Assembly (NCBI GenBank): GCA_903921725.1
Contig: CAIXRA010000080.1
Location: 1-57,422 of the forward strand
Length of the DNA stretch: 57,422 nt
Direction: 5' to 3'
DNA from: an uncultured Lentisphaerota bacterium
GTDB lineage: Bacteria; Verrucomicrobiota; Lentisphaeria; Oligosphaerales; CAITYL01
Below are positions 48,306-56,971 of the stretch, in pieces. How positions within the stretch are numbered: the first letter of the stretch is position 1; each line of letters starts with the position of its first letter. Under the pieces are notes generated by a model, which was given only the letters and a program-made list of their open reading frames with translations, searched no databases and was not told where the DNA came from. The translations under genes and the position numbers were made by a program.

Positions 48306-49100
48306 TTACAGCAGGTCGTGGTGCTCGGCCCATTCGGGCTCGCTGCGGAACATCCAGCGGTAGTAATCCTTGCCCTGAAGGTGTTCGGCGGCTTCCTCGT
48401 CCACGATGATGCGGCAGTGCGGGTGGAGCTGGAGCGCGGAGGCGGTGACCATGGAGGTGATCGGGCCCTCGACGGCCTGGGCCAGGATCTTCGCCTTGGT
48501 CTCGCCGGTGACGAGCATCAGGCAGCGTTTGGCGTCGAGGATGGTGCCGACGCCCATGGTGAGCGCGCGCTTGGGCATGTTCTGCTCGCCGCCGCAGAGG
48601 GCGGCGTTCTGCGTGATGGTCTCCGGCGTGAGCGCCTTCTGGCGGGTGCGCGAGCGGAGCGCGGAGAGCGGCTCGTTGAAGCCGATGTGGCCGTCGGAGC
48701 CGATGCCGAGGAGCTGGAGGTCGATGCCGCCGCATTCCACCATTTCGTCCTCATATTTGGTGCAGGCGGCGTCGAGATCGTAGGCCATGCCGTTGGGCAG
48801 GTGCGTATTGCGCGGGTCGATGTTGATGCGGCTGAAGAGGTGGTGGTTCATGTAGTAGCGGTAGGAGTACTGGCTTTCCGGTGGCATGCCGATGTACTCG
48901 TCAAGGTTGAAGGTGCGGCAGAGGGAGAAGTCGAGGCCGGCCTTCGCGTGCATGTCGCCGAGGAGGTGGTAGAGGCGCTCCATGGTGCGGCCGGTGGCCA
49001 GGCCGAGAACGAGGTGCGGCTTGCGGCGGAGATAATTGGCGATGATGCGCGCGGCGAGCAGGTCCGCCTTCTCGCGGGTCGGGAGGATGAGGACTTCCAT
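48306..49100 (-). CDS. nagB: Glucosamine-6-phosphate deaminase
   Basis: Converts glucosamine-6-phosphate to fructose-6-phosphate and ammonia (264 aa; E. coli NagB is 266). Motifs: LVLGLATGRTMERLYHLL, FNLDEYIGMPPESQYSY with the catalytic Asp, INIDPRNTHLPNG, GIDLQLLGIGSDGHIGFNEP with the catalytic His/Glu, and MGVGTILDAKRCLMLVTG. Start ATG 49100; the frame further upstream is antisense to the next gene. It supplies the last step for GlcNAc released by the GH89 enzymes; no nagA is in the window. Confidence 0.95.
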   Translation of the reverse strand: MEVLILPTREKADLLAARIIANYLRRKPHLVLGLATGRTMERLYHLLGDMHAKAGLDFSLCRTFNLDEYIGMPPESQYSYRYYMNHHLFSRINIDPRNTHLPNGMAYDLDAACTKYEDEMVECGGIDLQLLGIGSDGHIGFNEPLSALRSRTRQKALTPETITQNAALCGGEQNMPKRALTMGVGTILDAKRCLMLVTGETKAKILAQAVEGPITSMVTASALQLHPHCRIIVDEEAAEHLQGKDYYRWMFRSEPEWAEHHDLL

Positions 49101-49200
49101 ATGGGTGCGGCTCCTATTTTCAGGGCACGTAACGGGTGGCGCTGGAAAAACTGGGAAACACCGTACCATACACGGCCGCGCACGCTCGCGCAACGGGGGA

Positions 49201-49243
49201 AAAACAGACGGAGCCGGAGGACAACAGCCCCCCCGGCTCCGTT
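49201..49243 (-). terminator. Terminator of the Gfo/Idh/MocA gene
   Basis: ACGGAGCCGG / CCGGCTCCGT stem (49209-49243); on the minus strand followed by CTGTTTTT. Lies about 25 nt after the oxidoreductase stop codon. Confidence 0.85.
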
Positions 49244-49267
49244 TGAATGTTACGCTGAAGAAACCGA

Positions 49268-50344
49268 TCAGACCAAGCCGAACTCCTTGGCGTTGGCAGG
49301 GAAGGAGACGATCACCGGCTTGGCGGAGAGCTTCTCCTGGAGCAGCTTCTGCTCGTCGCAGCCGGCGGTCAACGGCAGGGCGACCTGGCCGCCGAGCACG
49401 GCGGACTGCTGGAGGGCGAGCATGATCTCGGCGCCGGCGTAGGCGTTCTCGAAGCAGTTCTGGTGCTTCTTGCCGTCGTCGTCGAGCCACTCGGCCATTT
49501 CCTGGATGTAGGGCGGCATGTCGAGGTCGTAGTTCATCGCGCCCTCGCCGGACTGGTAGCCGCCGCTCTTGGTGCAGGCGCGCCAGCCGCCGTTGGTCAG
49601 CACTTCGGCGAAGCCTTCGGTGCCCTGGACGCTCATGCGGCACTTGCCCCACCACTTGGCGACTTCCGGCTGGTCCGGGGCGCCTGCGCCGCATTCGTAG
49701 ATGCCGCGGATGCCGCCTTCGAACTGGACGACGCCGGCGATGTAGTCGGGGGACGGGTGGTTGTCGCCGAGCTTGGCGCGTCCGGCGGCCTGGCCCATGA
49801 CCCATTCGGCCTTCGGGTTGCCGGCGTACCAGCGGGTGTAGTCGATCAGGTGGGAGAGCATGTGCGTCATCCAGCCGGTGGCGGAGCCGTAGACGGTCTG
49901 AATGCGGCCGAGGGCGCCGCTCTCGACGATTTCCTTGATCTTGCGGTAGTGGGCGCCGTAGCGGTGCTGGTGGCTGACGACGGCCTTGACGCCGGCCTTG
50001 GCGAGCATGTCGCGGATGGTGAGGACTTCGGCGCTGGTCAGGGCGACGGGCTTCTCGAAGGCGATCAGCTTGGCGCCGCCCTCGATGCCGGCCTGGATCA
50101 TCGGGATGCGCAGGTTCGGCATGGTGCAGAAGCAGAAGACGTCGGGCTTCAGTTCCTTGGCGAGCGCCGCGGCGTCGGTGCCGGTCTTGATGCCGCCGAG
50201 CTTGGCGGAGGCCGCGTCGAGGCGGGCCTGGTCGATGTCGCAGAGGCCGACGACCTTGAAGCTGGGGTTGGCGTTGAAGGCGGTGGCGTGGTGCATGCCG
50301 CGCTTGCCGGCGCCGACGACCATGACGGTGTATTGCTTGCTCAT
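49268..50344 (-). CDS. Gfo/Idh/MocA-family oxidoreductase
   Basis: NAD(P)-dependent sugar or inositol dehydrogenase-type protein (358 aa). Rossmann motif VMVVGAGKRGMHHATAFNAN, FEKPVALTSAEVLTIRDM (the conserved EKP), HQHRYGAHYRKIKEIVESG, then the alpha/beta substrate domain with MLSHLIDYTRWYAG, where the His/Asp pair is catalytic-like. AAGGAG precedes the ATG. It has its own terminator. The upstream DegT aminotransferase on the same strand suggests joint synthesis of a 3-amino- or 4-amino-sugar nucleotide; it could also be a catabolic dehydrogenase. Substrate not assignable. Confidence 0.88.
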   Translation of the reverse strand: MSKQYTVMVVGAGKRGMHHATAFNANPSFKVVGLCDIDQARLDAASAKLGGIKTGTDAAALAKELKPDVFCFCTMPNLRIPMIQAGIEGGAKLIAFEKPVALTSAEVLTIRDMLAKAGVKAVVSHQHRYGAHYRKIKEIVESGALGRIQTVYGSATGWMTHMLSHLIDYTRWYAGNPKAEWVMGQAAGRAKLGDNHPSPDYIAGVVQFEGGIRGIYECGAGAPDQPEVAKWWGKCRMSVQGTEGFAEVLTNGGWRACTKSGGYQSGEGAMNYDLDMPPYIQEMAEWLDDDGKKHQNCFENAYAGAEIMLALQQSAVLGGQVALPLTAGCDEQKLLQEKLSAKPVIVSFPANAKEFGLV

Positions 50345-50436
50345 GGGAGACTCCTTGGGTGTGAAATGCAGAATTCAGAACACAGGACGAAAAGGTCGGA
50401 TGCAGAACAGCTGGCTGCGGCGTGCGGCCCGATAGC

Positions 50437-50469
50437 AAAACAGGGCTGGGCCGTGAGGCTCCAGCCCTG
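50437..50469 (-). terminator. Terminator of the DegT aminotransferase gene
   Basis: CAGGGCTGG / CCAGCCCTG stem (50441-50469) with an 11-nt loop; on the minus strand followed by TTTTGC. A CAGAATTCAGAA-type repeat (50370-50415) sits just beyond it. Confidence 0.8.
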
Positions 50470-50489
50470 TCGTGCGGAGTTCGCGACGA

Positions 50490-51626
50490 TTACTTCGCGA
50501 AGACCTTGTCCATCTCCTTAACCTTGGCGATGACGAAATCCACCTCTTCGGCGGTGAGTTCCGGGAACATCGGCAGGCTGATGCAGGAGGCGGCGTTGTA
50601 GTCCGCATTGGTCAGGTCGCCGACGATGCGCGCGCCCTTGCCCCACGGGAAGCCGGCCTGCTGATGGATGGCGATGGAGTAGTGGGTCTTGGCGTCCACG
50701 CCGTTGTCGTTCAGCCACTTGAGCATGGCGTCGCGCTTGGAGGCGTTCTTCACGTCAATGACGTAGAGGTGGAAGATGTGGCGGTAGCCGGGCTTGACGT
50801 AGGGCAGTTCGCAGGTCTGGATGCCCTGGAGGCCGGCGGTGTAGCGCTTGGCCCACTCAATGCGGCGGTTGTTGCCCTCGTGGATGTGCTTGAGCTTGAC
50901 GGAGAGCACGCCGGCCTGGATGTCGTCCAGACGGCTGTTGAAGCCGAAGCTGTGGACGTTGCGGGCCGGGGAGCCGTGGGCGCGGAGCAGCTTGGTCACG
51001 CGGTTGATCTGCTCGTTGTTGGTGACGATGGCACCGCCGTCGCCGAAGCAGCCGAGGTTCTTCTGGATGATGAAGCTGGTGGCCACGGCGTCGGAGAGCT
51101 CGCCGATCTTGAAGGTGTCGCCGGCGGCGTCAATGGCCTGGGCGTTGTCTTCGATGACCCACAGCTTGTACTTGTCGGCGATCTTCTTGATGGCCGGCAT
51201 GTCGCAGCACTGGCCGTAGAGGTGGACGGGCATGATGCAGCGCGTCTTGCGGGTGATGGCGGCCTCGATCTTGGCCGGGTCGATGCACTTGGTCTTCGGG
51301 TCGCAGTCCACGAGGACGGCGGTCGCGCCGGCGATCCAGATCGCTTCGGCCGTGGCGAAGAAGGTGTTGGCGTTGGTGATGACTTCGTCGCCTTCGCCGA
51401 CGCCGAGGGCCATCAGGACGAGCCAGAGGGCGTCGGTGCCGTTGCCGCAGGGGATGGAGTACTTGGTGCCGGAGAACTCGGCGAACTCTTTTTCGAACTG
51501 CTTGTTCATCGGCCCGTGGACGTACTCGCCGCTTTCCAGAACCTTCTTGATGTTCGCGTCGATGTCCGCCTTCATCTCATTGTACTGACGGACGTGACCG
51601 TAGAACTTGACTTCCTTGACTGCCAT
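50490..51626 (-). CDS. DegT/DnrJ/EryC1-family sugar aminotransferase
   Basis: PLP-dependent aminotransferase for keto-sugar nucleotides (378 aa). Motifs: GEYVHGPMNKQFEKEFAEF at the start, CGNGTDALWLVLMALGVGEG, VITNANTFFATAEAI, MPVHLYGQCCDM, VIEDNAQAIDA and the PLP-lysine block SFIIQKNLGCFGDGGAIVTN, then SRLDDIQAGVL and the C-terminal HYSIAIHQQ. All key positions of the WecE/ArnB-type fold are kept. Start ATG 51626 with GAGGGGG upstream. Own promoter and terminator; next downstream is the Gfo/Idh/MocA gene. The product probably enters surface polysaccharide. Confidence 0.93.
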   Translation of the reverse strand: MAVKEVKFYGHVRQYNEMKADIDANIKKVLESGEYVHGPMNKQFEKEFAEFSGTKYSIPCGNGTDALWLVLMALGVGEGDEVITNANTFFATAEAIWIAGATAVLVDCDPKTKCIDPAKIEAAITRKTRCIMPVHLYGQCCDMPAIKKIADKYKLWVIEDNAQAIDAAGDTFKIGELSDAVATSFIIQKNLGCFGDGGAIVTNNEQINRVTKLLRAHGSPARNVHSFGFNSRLDDIQAGVLSVKLKHIHEGNNRRIEWAKRYTAGLQGIQTCELPYVKPGYRHIFHLYVIDVKNASKRDAMLKWLNDNGVDAKTHYSIAIHQQAGFPWGKGARIVGDLTNADYNAASCISLPMFPELTAEEVDFVIAKVKEMDKVFAK

Positions 51627-51739
51627 GGCCTGACCCCCTCTTTCACTGGTTTGGATGCTGGTTTGGTGAAACGTCTTACATCTCACTCCGCGCGCCGCGG
51701 AGAGTTTCTCGACTCCGGGCAGAAATGACAAGGTTGGCA

Positions 51740-51767
51740 AATATAACTGGAAAAACTGCGGGGACAA
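51740..51767 (-). promoter_or_regulatory. Promoter of the DegT aminotransferase gene
   Basis: On the minus strand TTGTCC, 16 bp, TATATT, about 110 nt upstream of the ATG. Confidence 0.5.
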
Positions 51768-51803
51768 GCGGATTCCGCAAAAAAATGCGGGAAAAGCGGA
51801 GCC

Positions 51804-51832
51804 TTGCTTCACTCCCCGCACAACGGTATATT
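51804..51832 (+). promoter_or_regulatory. Promoter of hom
   Basis: TTGCTT, 17 bp, TATATT, about 105 nt before the hom ATG; a TATAAT also occurs at 51841. It shares the 316-bp gap with the divergent DegT promoter; no gene lies in that gap. Confidence 0.5.
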
Positions 51833-51942
51833 CCAAACCTTATAATCATCTACTGGCTCCGTCCGCCGTCTTTCCAACTTCACCGGCCATTGTTCATGAC
51901 AACCCCCGGGGTGGCCGCCGGGGCGTGGAGCATCGCGACACC

Positions 51943-53244
51943 ATGAAAGAAACCAAGATTGGCATCATCGGGTTCGGCACGGTCGGCGCTGGCGTGGCGG
52001 AATGCCTGCTCAAAAACGGCGACGCCATCGCGGCACGCACCGGCGTGCGCCCCGTCCTCCGCCGCGTGGCGGACCTGGACACGGTGCGCGACCGCGGCGT
52101 GAAGCTGCCGCCCGGCGTGCTGGTCAACGACGCCGCCCTGATCCTGGACGACCCGGAGATCGACCTGGTGGTCGAGCTGGTCGGCGGCACGGGCGCCGCC
52201 CGCGAGTTCATCAAGAAGGCGCTGGCCGCCGGCAAGTCCGTCGTCACCGCCAACAAGGCCCTGCTCTCCAAGCATGGCGCCGAACTGGCGGAATTGGCGG
52301 ACAAAAGCGGCGCGGACCTCTATTTCGAGGCCGCCGTCGGCGGCGGCATCCCGATCATCAAGGCGCTCCGCGAAGGGCTGGCGGGCGACCGCATCGTCGA
52401 GGTTGCCGGCATCCTCAACGGCACCTGCAACTACATCCTGACCCGCATGGAGAAGGAGTCGGCGGCGTTCGACGGCGTGCTCAAGGCCGCGCAGGCGGCG
52501 GGGTTCGCCGAGGCCGATCCGGGGCTGGACATCGACGGCATCGACACCGCGCACAAGGCGGCGATTCTCGCCTCGCTGGCGTTCGGCGACTGGTTCGGCG
52601 CGGAGCAGGTCTCCGTGGAGGGGATCCGACACGTCGCGCTGAAGGACATCGAGTACGCCGCCTGGCTCGGCTACCGCATCAAGCTGCTGGCCATCCTCAA
52701 GCGGGCCGGGGACGAGGTCCAGCTCCGCGTGCATCCGGCGCTCATCCCGTGCCGCTCCCTGCTCGGGCATGTGGACGGCGTCTTCAACGCGGTGTGGGTC
52801 CAGGGCGAGCCGATCGGCGGCACGCTCTACTCCGGCCGCGGCGCCGGGCGCGATGCCACCGCCAGCGCGGTGGTGGCCGACATCATCGACTGCGGCCTGA
52901 ACCTCGCCTGCGGCTGCCGCGGGCGCGTCCCGCCGCTGCGCCGGAGCCCGACCTTCACGCGCATCCAGCCGATGAGCGAGCTGCGCAGCCGCTATTACAT
53001 CCGGCTCCAGGTGGTGGACCGCCCCGGCGTGCTCGCGCAGTACGCCGGCGTCTTCCGCGACCACAACGTCAGCATCGCCAGCGTCACCCAGAAGGAGGAG
53101 GCGAACCCGGATCATCCGGTGCCGCTGGTCATCGTGACGCACGAGGCGAACGAGGCCGACACCCAGGCGGCGGTCCGCGAAATTGCGGATCTCGACATCG
53201 TCAGCGAATACCCGGTGCTTCTGCGCATCGAGGATCTGGCGTGA
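51943..53244 (+). CDS. hom: Homoserine dehydrogenase
   Basis: NAD(P)H-dependent reduction of aspartate semialdehyde to homoserine, toward Thr and Met (433 aa). Rossmann motif IGIIGFGTVGAGVAECLL, VTANKALLSKHG with the catalytic-region Lys, EAAVGGGIPIIKALREGL, GILNGTCNYILTRME, FAEADPGLDIDGIDTAHK (substrate motif) and LLGHVDGVFNAVWV. A C-terminal ACT domain (about 350-430: RLQVVDRPGVLAQYAGVFRD) implies feedback control, usually by threonine. Start ATG 51943 with GGAG 12 nt upstream. No thrC/thrB adjacent. Confidence 0.96.
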   Translation: MKETKIGIIGFGTVGAGVAECLLKNGDAIAARTGVRPVLRRVADLDTVRDRGVKLPPGVLVNDAALILDDPEIDLVVELVGGTGAAREFIKKALAAGKSVVTANKALLSKHGAELAELADKSGADLYFEAAVGGGIPIIKALREGLAGDRIVEVAGILNGTCNYILTRMEKESAAFDGVLKAAQAAGFAEADPGLDIDGIDTAHKAAILASLAFGDWFGAEQVSVEGIRHVALKDIEYAAWLGYRIKLLAILKRAGDEVQLRVHPALIPCRSLLGHVDGVFNAVWVQGEPIGGTLYSGRGAGRDATASAVVADIIDCGLNLACGCRGRVPPLRRSPTFTRIQPMSELRSRYYIRLQVVDRPGVLAQYAGVFRDHNVSIASVTQKEEANPDHPVPLVIVTHEANEADTQAAVREIADLDIVSEYPVLLRIEDLA

Positions 53245-53317
53245 CGGCGCGCGCAACTTCCGCCGCCCGGACGTGTCCATCCTAAAACCGTTCCGCCATG
53301 GAACCCTGGAGACGCCC

Positions 53318-55354
53318 ATGATGATCCGCGCCGCCCTCCTCCCCGCCGCCGCCCTGCTTGCGGCGTCCGTCTGCACGACGCCCCTCCAGGCCGCCACCGC
53401 CGCCGTGCCCGGCCCGGCAAAGGTTTCCGCCGGCGGCGGGACGCTCGCACTGGAAAACGGCGCCGTCCGGGCCGCCTGGAACCTCAAGGGCGACAGCCTC
53501 ACGCTCGGCCAGGTCCGCTTTTCCGCCGGCGGCGCCACGCCGGCCACCCAAAGCCCGGCGTTCGTCCTGGAACTCGGTGACGGCGCCGTGCTCTCCTCCG
53601 CCGCCCTGCGCGCCTCCGGCGCCCCGGCCGTTGTGAACCTCCCCGCCAACCCCGCCGCCTGCGTCTTTTCCGAACGGCTCCCCGGAAAGGCCGTCGAACT
53701 CCGCTACAGCCTCCCGGAAAAGAAGCTGGAGCTGCTGTGGCGCGCCATCCTCCGCGACGGCTCGCCGTATGTCCGCCAGGAACTCGTCCTCACGCCCAAG
53801 GCCGAAGGCGTCGTCGTCCGCAAGCTCGCCATGCTCCAGATGGAACTCCCCGGCACACGGGTTGCCGGAACCGTCCGCGGATCGCCGGTGGTGACGGAGA
53901 ATCTGTTCCTCGCCATCGAGCACCCGGCGGCCGAGTCGCGCGTCACGGACAGCTCCAAGGTCGAATGCAGCTACTCCCGCGGCGTTCCGCTTCCCGCCGG
54001 AAAGCCGTTCGTCATCTCGGCCGTCATCGGCGGCGCGGAGAACGGCCAGCTCCGCCGCGCGTTCAACCAGTACACGGAACGGGAGCGCGCCCACGCCTAC
54101 CGCCAGTTCCCGCACTACAACTCCTGGTTCCACCTCAACATCGACCGCCCGAAGAACCGCATGACCGAGGCCGAGGCGGTCCAGGCCGTCAACGACATCG
54201 GCGCGGAGCTGACTGTCAAGCGCGGATTCGCGCTCAAGGCCTACGTCATGGACGACGGCTGGGACTCGCACGAAAAGGTCTGGGAGTTCAACGAGAATTT
54301 CCCGCGGGGATTCACCAACGTCGCCGCCGCCGCCGCGAAGTACAAGGCTGGCATCGGCCTCTGGATGTCGCCGTTCGGCGGCTACGGCGAGCCGCACAAC
54401 ACCCGCGTCCGCTTCGGATCGAAGGCCGGCTTTGAAACCAATGCCAGCGGCCTTTCCATGGCCGGCAAAAACTACCAGGCGCATTTCCTCAAAACCACCC
54501 TGGGCATGATCCGTAACTACCGCGCCTGCTTCTTCAAGTTCGACGGCATGGGCGGCGGCAATTTCGCCGACGGCGGCGACAGCGCCTACGCCAACGATAT
54601 GGACGCCATGTTCAACGTCATCCTCCGCGGCATCCGCCAGGCCAATCCCAACACCTATATCAGCGCCACCGTCGGCACCTGGCCCTCCCCCTTCTGGCTG
54701 CGCTACGCCGACTCCATCTGGCGCCAGGGTTCGGACACGGACTTCACCGGTGCCGGCAACGGCCGCGAGAAATGGATCACCTACCGCGACGCCGCCGCCT
54801 ACGACCGCATCGTCCGCCGAGGCCCGCTCTACCCGATCAGCGCCCTCATGCTCCACGGCATCGTCATCAGCGACCGGGGCAACGCGGGCCGTATGACCCG
54901 CGACGAGGAGTCGGTCCGCCACGAGGCCCGCAGCTTCTTCGGCACCGGCACCAGCCTGCAGGAACTCTATCTCTCGCCAAACCTCCTCACGCCGGCGATG
55001 TGGGACGCCATCGCGGCGTCCGGCAAGTGGGCGCAGCGGAACCAGGACTGCCTGATGGACTCGCACTGGATCGGCGGCGACCCCGGCAAGCTGGAGGTCT
55101 ACGGCTTCGCTTCCTGGATCCCCGGCAAAGGCACCTTGACCCTGCGCAACCCGTCCGACAAGCCGCAGGCGTTCCGACTCGACATCGCCACCGCCTTCGA
55201 GCTTCCGGAAAGCGCGCCGAAAAGCTACAAGCTCGTCTCGCCGTACAAGGACCAGTCCGTCCAGACGCTCGCCGCCGAGGCCGGAAAACCGCAGGAGATC
55301 ACCCTTCAGCCGTTCGAGGTCCTCGTCTTCGACGCCACGCCCGCCGGCCGCTGA
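53318..55354 (+). CDS. Secreted clan GH-D glycosidase (GH36/GH27-like)
   Basis: Exported 678-aa glycosidase. Start 53318 (MMIRAALLPAAALLAA) with GGAG upstream, signal cleaved near LQAAT. A beta-sandwich N domain (about 30-260) precedes a TIM barrel with PHYNSWFHLNI, the substrate-Asp pair in KAYVMDDGWDSHEKVW, GIGLWMSPFGGYG and the nucleophile Asp in ACFFKFDGMGGG; RQGSDTDFTGAGN provides the acid/base Asp region. It ends in a small beta domain. These are clan GH-D (alpha-galactosidase / alpha-N-acetylgalactosaminidase) features; the sequence is divergent from classic GH36, so the exact family and substrate are uncertain. Downstream of hom by 73 bp. Confidence 0.75.
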   Translation: MMIRAALLPAAALLAASVCTTPLQAATAAVPGPAKVSAGGGTLALENGAVRAAWNLKGDSLTLGQVRFSAGGATPATQSPAFVLELGDGAVLSSAALRASGAPAVVNLPANPAACVFSERLPGKAVELRYSLPEKKLELLWRAILRDGSPYVRQELVLTPKAEGVVVRKLAMLQMELPGTRVAGTVRGSPVVTENLFLAIEHPAAESRVTDSSKVECSYSRGVPLPAGKPFVISAVIGGAENGQLRRAFNQYTERERAHAYRQFPHYNSWFHLNIDRPKNRMTEAEAVQAVNDIGAELTVKRGFALKAYVMDDGWDSHEKVWEFNENFPRGFTNVAAAAAKYKAGIGLWMSPFGGYGEPHNTRVRFGSKAGFETNASGLSMAGKNYQAHFLKTTLGMIRNYRACFFKFDGMGGGNFADGGDSAYANDMDAMFNVILRGIRQANPNTYISATVGTWPSPFWLRYADSIWRQGSDTDFTGAGNGREKWITYRDAAAYDRIVRRGPLYPISALMLHGIVISDRGNAGRMTRDEESVRHEARSFFGTGTSLQELYLSPNLLTPAMWDAIAASGKWAQRNQDCLMDSHWIGGDPGKLEVYGFASWIPGKGTLTLRNPSDKPQAFRLDIATAFELPESAPKSYKLVSPYKDQSVQTLAAEAGKPQEITLQPFEVLVFDATPAGR

Positions 55355-55366
55355 ACGAACCCGGAA

Positions 55367-55445
55367 CACGTTTCCCGCAGAGGCGCGGAGGCGCAGAGAG
55401 TTTTGACCACAAAATTCCACAAAATGGGCGCAAAACAAGTTGGAG
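55367..55445. repeat. Composite repeat copy 2
   Basis: Second copy of the 45764-45842 element (CCCGCAGAGGCGCGGAGGCG, ACCACAAAATTCCACAAAAT, GGGCGCAAAA), 13 bp after the glycosidase stop codon. It is followed at 55478-55505 by TGTGGCTCTGTGTGGCC, a relic of the CACAGAG family. Confidence 0.88.
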
Positions 55446-55570
55446 TTCAAGCTTCGGATTCTTTAGGCAGTTTAATCTTATCGTGTGGCTCTGTGTGGCC
55501 TTTCCGCCTTATTTGACTATAGTATAGGCGACATAAGAACGTTTGAAAGTAATACGGAGGAATAGAAGCA

Positions 55571-56971
55571 ATGACTGATAAGCCTGATTTTTTAAAGGTA
55601 ATAAAGGGTAGGCTGTATAAGCGCCTGCCCGGCGGGAAGGAAATTCCGGCGGAATCCAAGGCCGCAGGGATTTACTGGGTGCAATACTCGACCAATGGGA
55701 AACGGGTGCGTCACCGGCTCGTGGATCCAATGACCGGCGCGCCGCCGAAAAACTTGCGGGACGCGGAACGTCTTCTCCAGGTTGTGGTGCAGCCGCTGGC
55801 GGCGCGAGATGAGCTGGCGCGGCTGGAGGGTATCCGGGGCGCAATGAAGACGGCCGAGGAACGGCTGGCGGATGCGGTGGAGGCTGTCCGTCCACGGCTC
55901 CTTATTGCGGATGCTTGGGCGAAGTACCCTTGTGAGTACACGTTGCGCGGAAAATTCCGCCGGAAACTGCCGCCGGAAAGCATTGCCGAACTCAAGACTT
56001 CATGGATGAAGTTTGTCAATTGGTGCGCAGAGAAACATTCTGATGTCCGCTGCATGGAAGAAGTCACGCACGCAATATGCCAGGAATATTCGGATTGGCT
56101 CATCCAGGAGATGCACCTGACTGCCAATCGGCACAACCGGTTGCTTGCTGTCGCCAGCATTATGTTCCGCGCCGCCAAAATCACAGACCCATTCACGGAC
56201 GTTCCGCGTCATGTGGTTCAAAAGGAGAGCCATGCCAATTTGTCGTCAGATGAACTTGGACGTGTCTGCTCCACTGCAACGGGCGAACTGCGCACATTGC
56301 TGGCCATCGGCCTATATGCCGGGTTGCGCAAAAAGGATGCCGTACTTTTGAAGTGGGAGAACATCGAGAATGGCCAGCGGATCGTCAAGGAGATGGCCAA
56401 GACCAAAAAGACCGTAGCGTTTCCCATTCATCCGGTTCTTGCCACCATTCTGATGGAAACGCCAGCGGGGAATCGGAAAGGCTACATCGTGCCCGGCATG
56501 GCGGAACAATACCAACAGAACGCCCCCACCATCAGCACCCAGGTGCGCAAGCATTTTGAAGATAATGACATTGTCACGATAGAAAAAAACGAGGGGCGCC
56601 ACCGCGCCATCAGCCGCAAAGGGTTTCATTCCCTGCGGCACACGTTTATCACGTTGTGTGCCCAGGCTGGCGTACCGCTGGAAATTGTGCGGGACTGGGT
56701 GGGGCATTCATCCACCGAAGTCACCCGCATCTACCGGCACTACGCGCCCAACGAGGGGCACGACAAGATTCTGAAGGCACTGGACATGGCACTCCCTGCC
56801 GGCGCGGCGATCTTCGGCCATTCCCCCGCTGCCCTGCCGCCGGCGTCCGCTAACGCCGAGGGCTCGCGCCCGCCGTTACCCCCATGGGCGCAGAAACTCA
56901 TCACCGGCATGAACGCCAACAACTGGCAAACAGTTAGGGCAACGCTGCTGGGCGAAAATGGTTCTCGGTGA
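55571..56971 (+). CDS. Tyrosine recombinase/phage-type integrase
   Basis: Site-specific DNA recombinase (466 aa). Core-binding helices at about 115-215; catalytic domain with the first Arg in GLYAGLRKKDAVLLKW (near 253), the HSLRHTF box (His ~353, Arg ~356), VGHSSTEVTRIYRHYAP with the late His (~379) and the nucleophile Tyr (~388). All five canonical residues appear. The tail (about 415-466) is Pro-rich. The long N terminus has an AP2-like YWVQYSTNGKRVRHRL arm-binding region. GGAGG lies 10 nt before the ATG. GC is lower than neighbours, so it is probably part of an island extending past the window. It is not an IntI: no IntI-specific insertion was seen. Confidence 0.93.
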   Translation: MTDKPDFLKVIKGRLYKRLPGGKEIPAESKAAGIYWVQYSTNGKRVRHRLVDPMTGAPPKNLRDAERLLQVVVQPLAARDELARLEGIRGAMKTAEERLADAVEAVRPRLLIADAWAKYPCEYTLRGKFRRKLPPESIAELKTSWMKFVNWCAEKHSDVRCMEEVTHAICQEYSDWLIQEMHLTANRHNRLLAVASIMFRAAKITDPFTDVPRHVVQKESHANLSSDELGRVCSTATGELRTLLAIGLYAGLRKKDAVLLKWENIENGQRIVKEMAKTKKTVAFPIHPVLATILMETPAGNRKGYIVPGMAEQYQQNAPTISTQVRKHFEDNDIVTIEKNEGRHRAISRKGFHSLRHTFITLCAQAGVPLEIVRDWVGHSSTEVTRIYRHYAPNEGHDKILKALDMALPAGAAIFGHSPAALPPASANAEGSRPPLPPWAQKLITGMNANNWQTVRATLLGENGSR

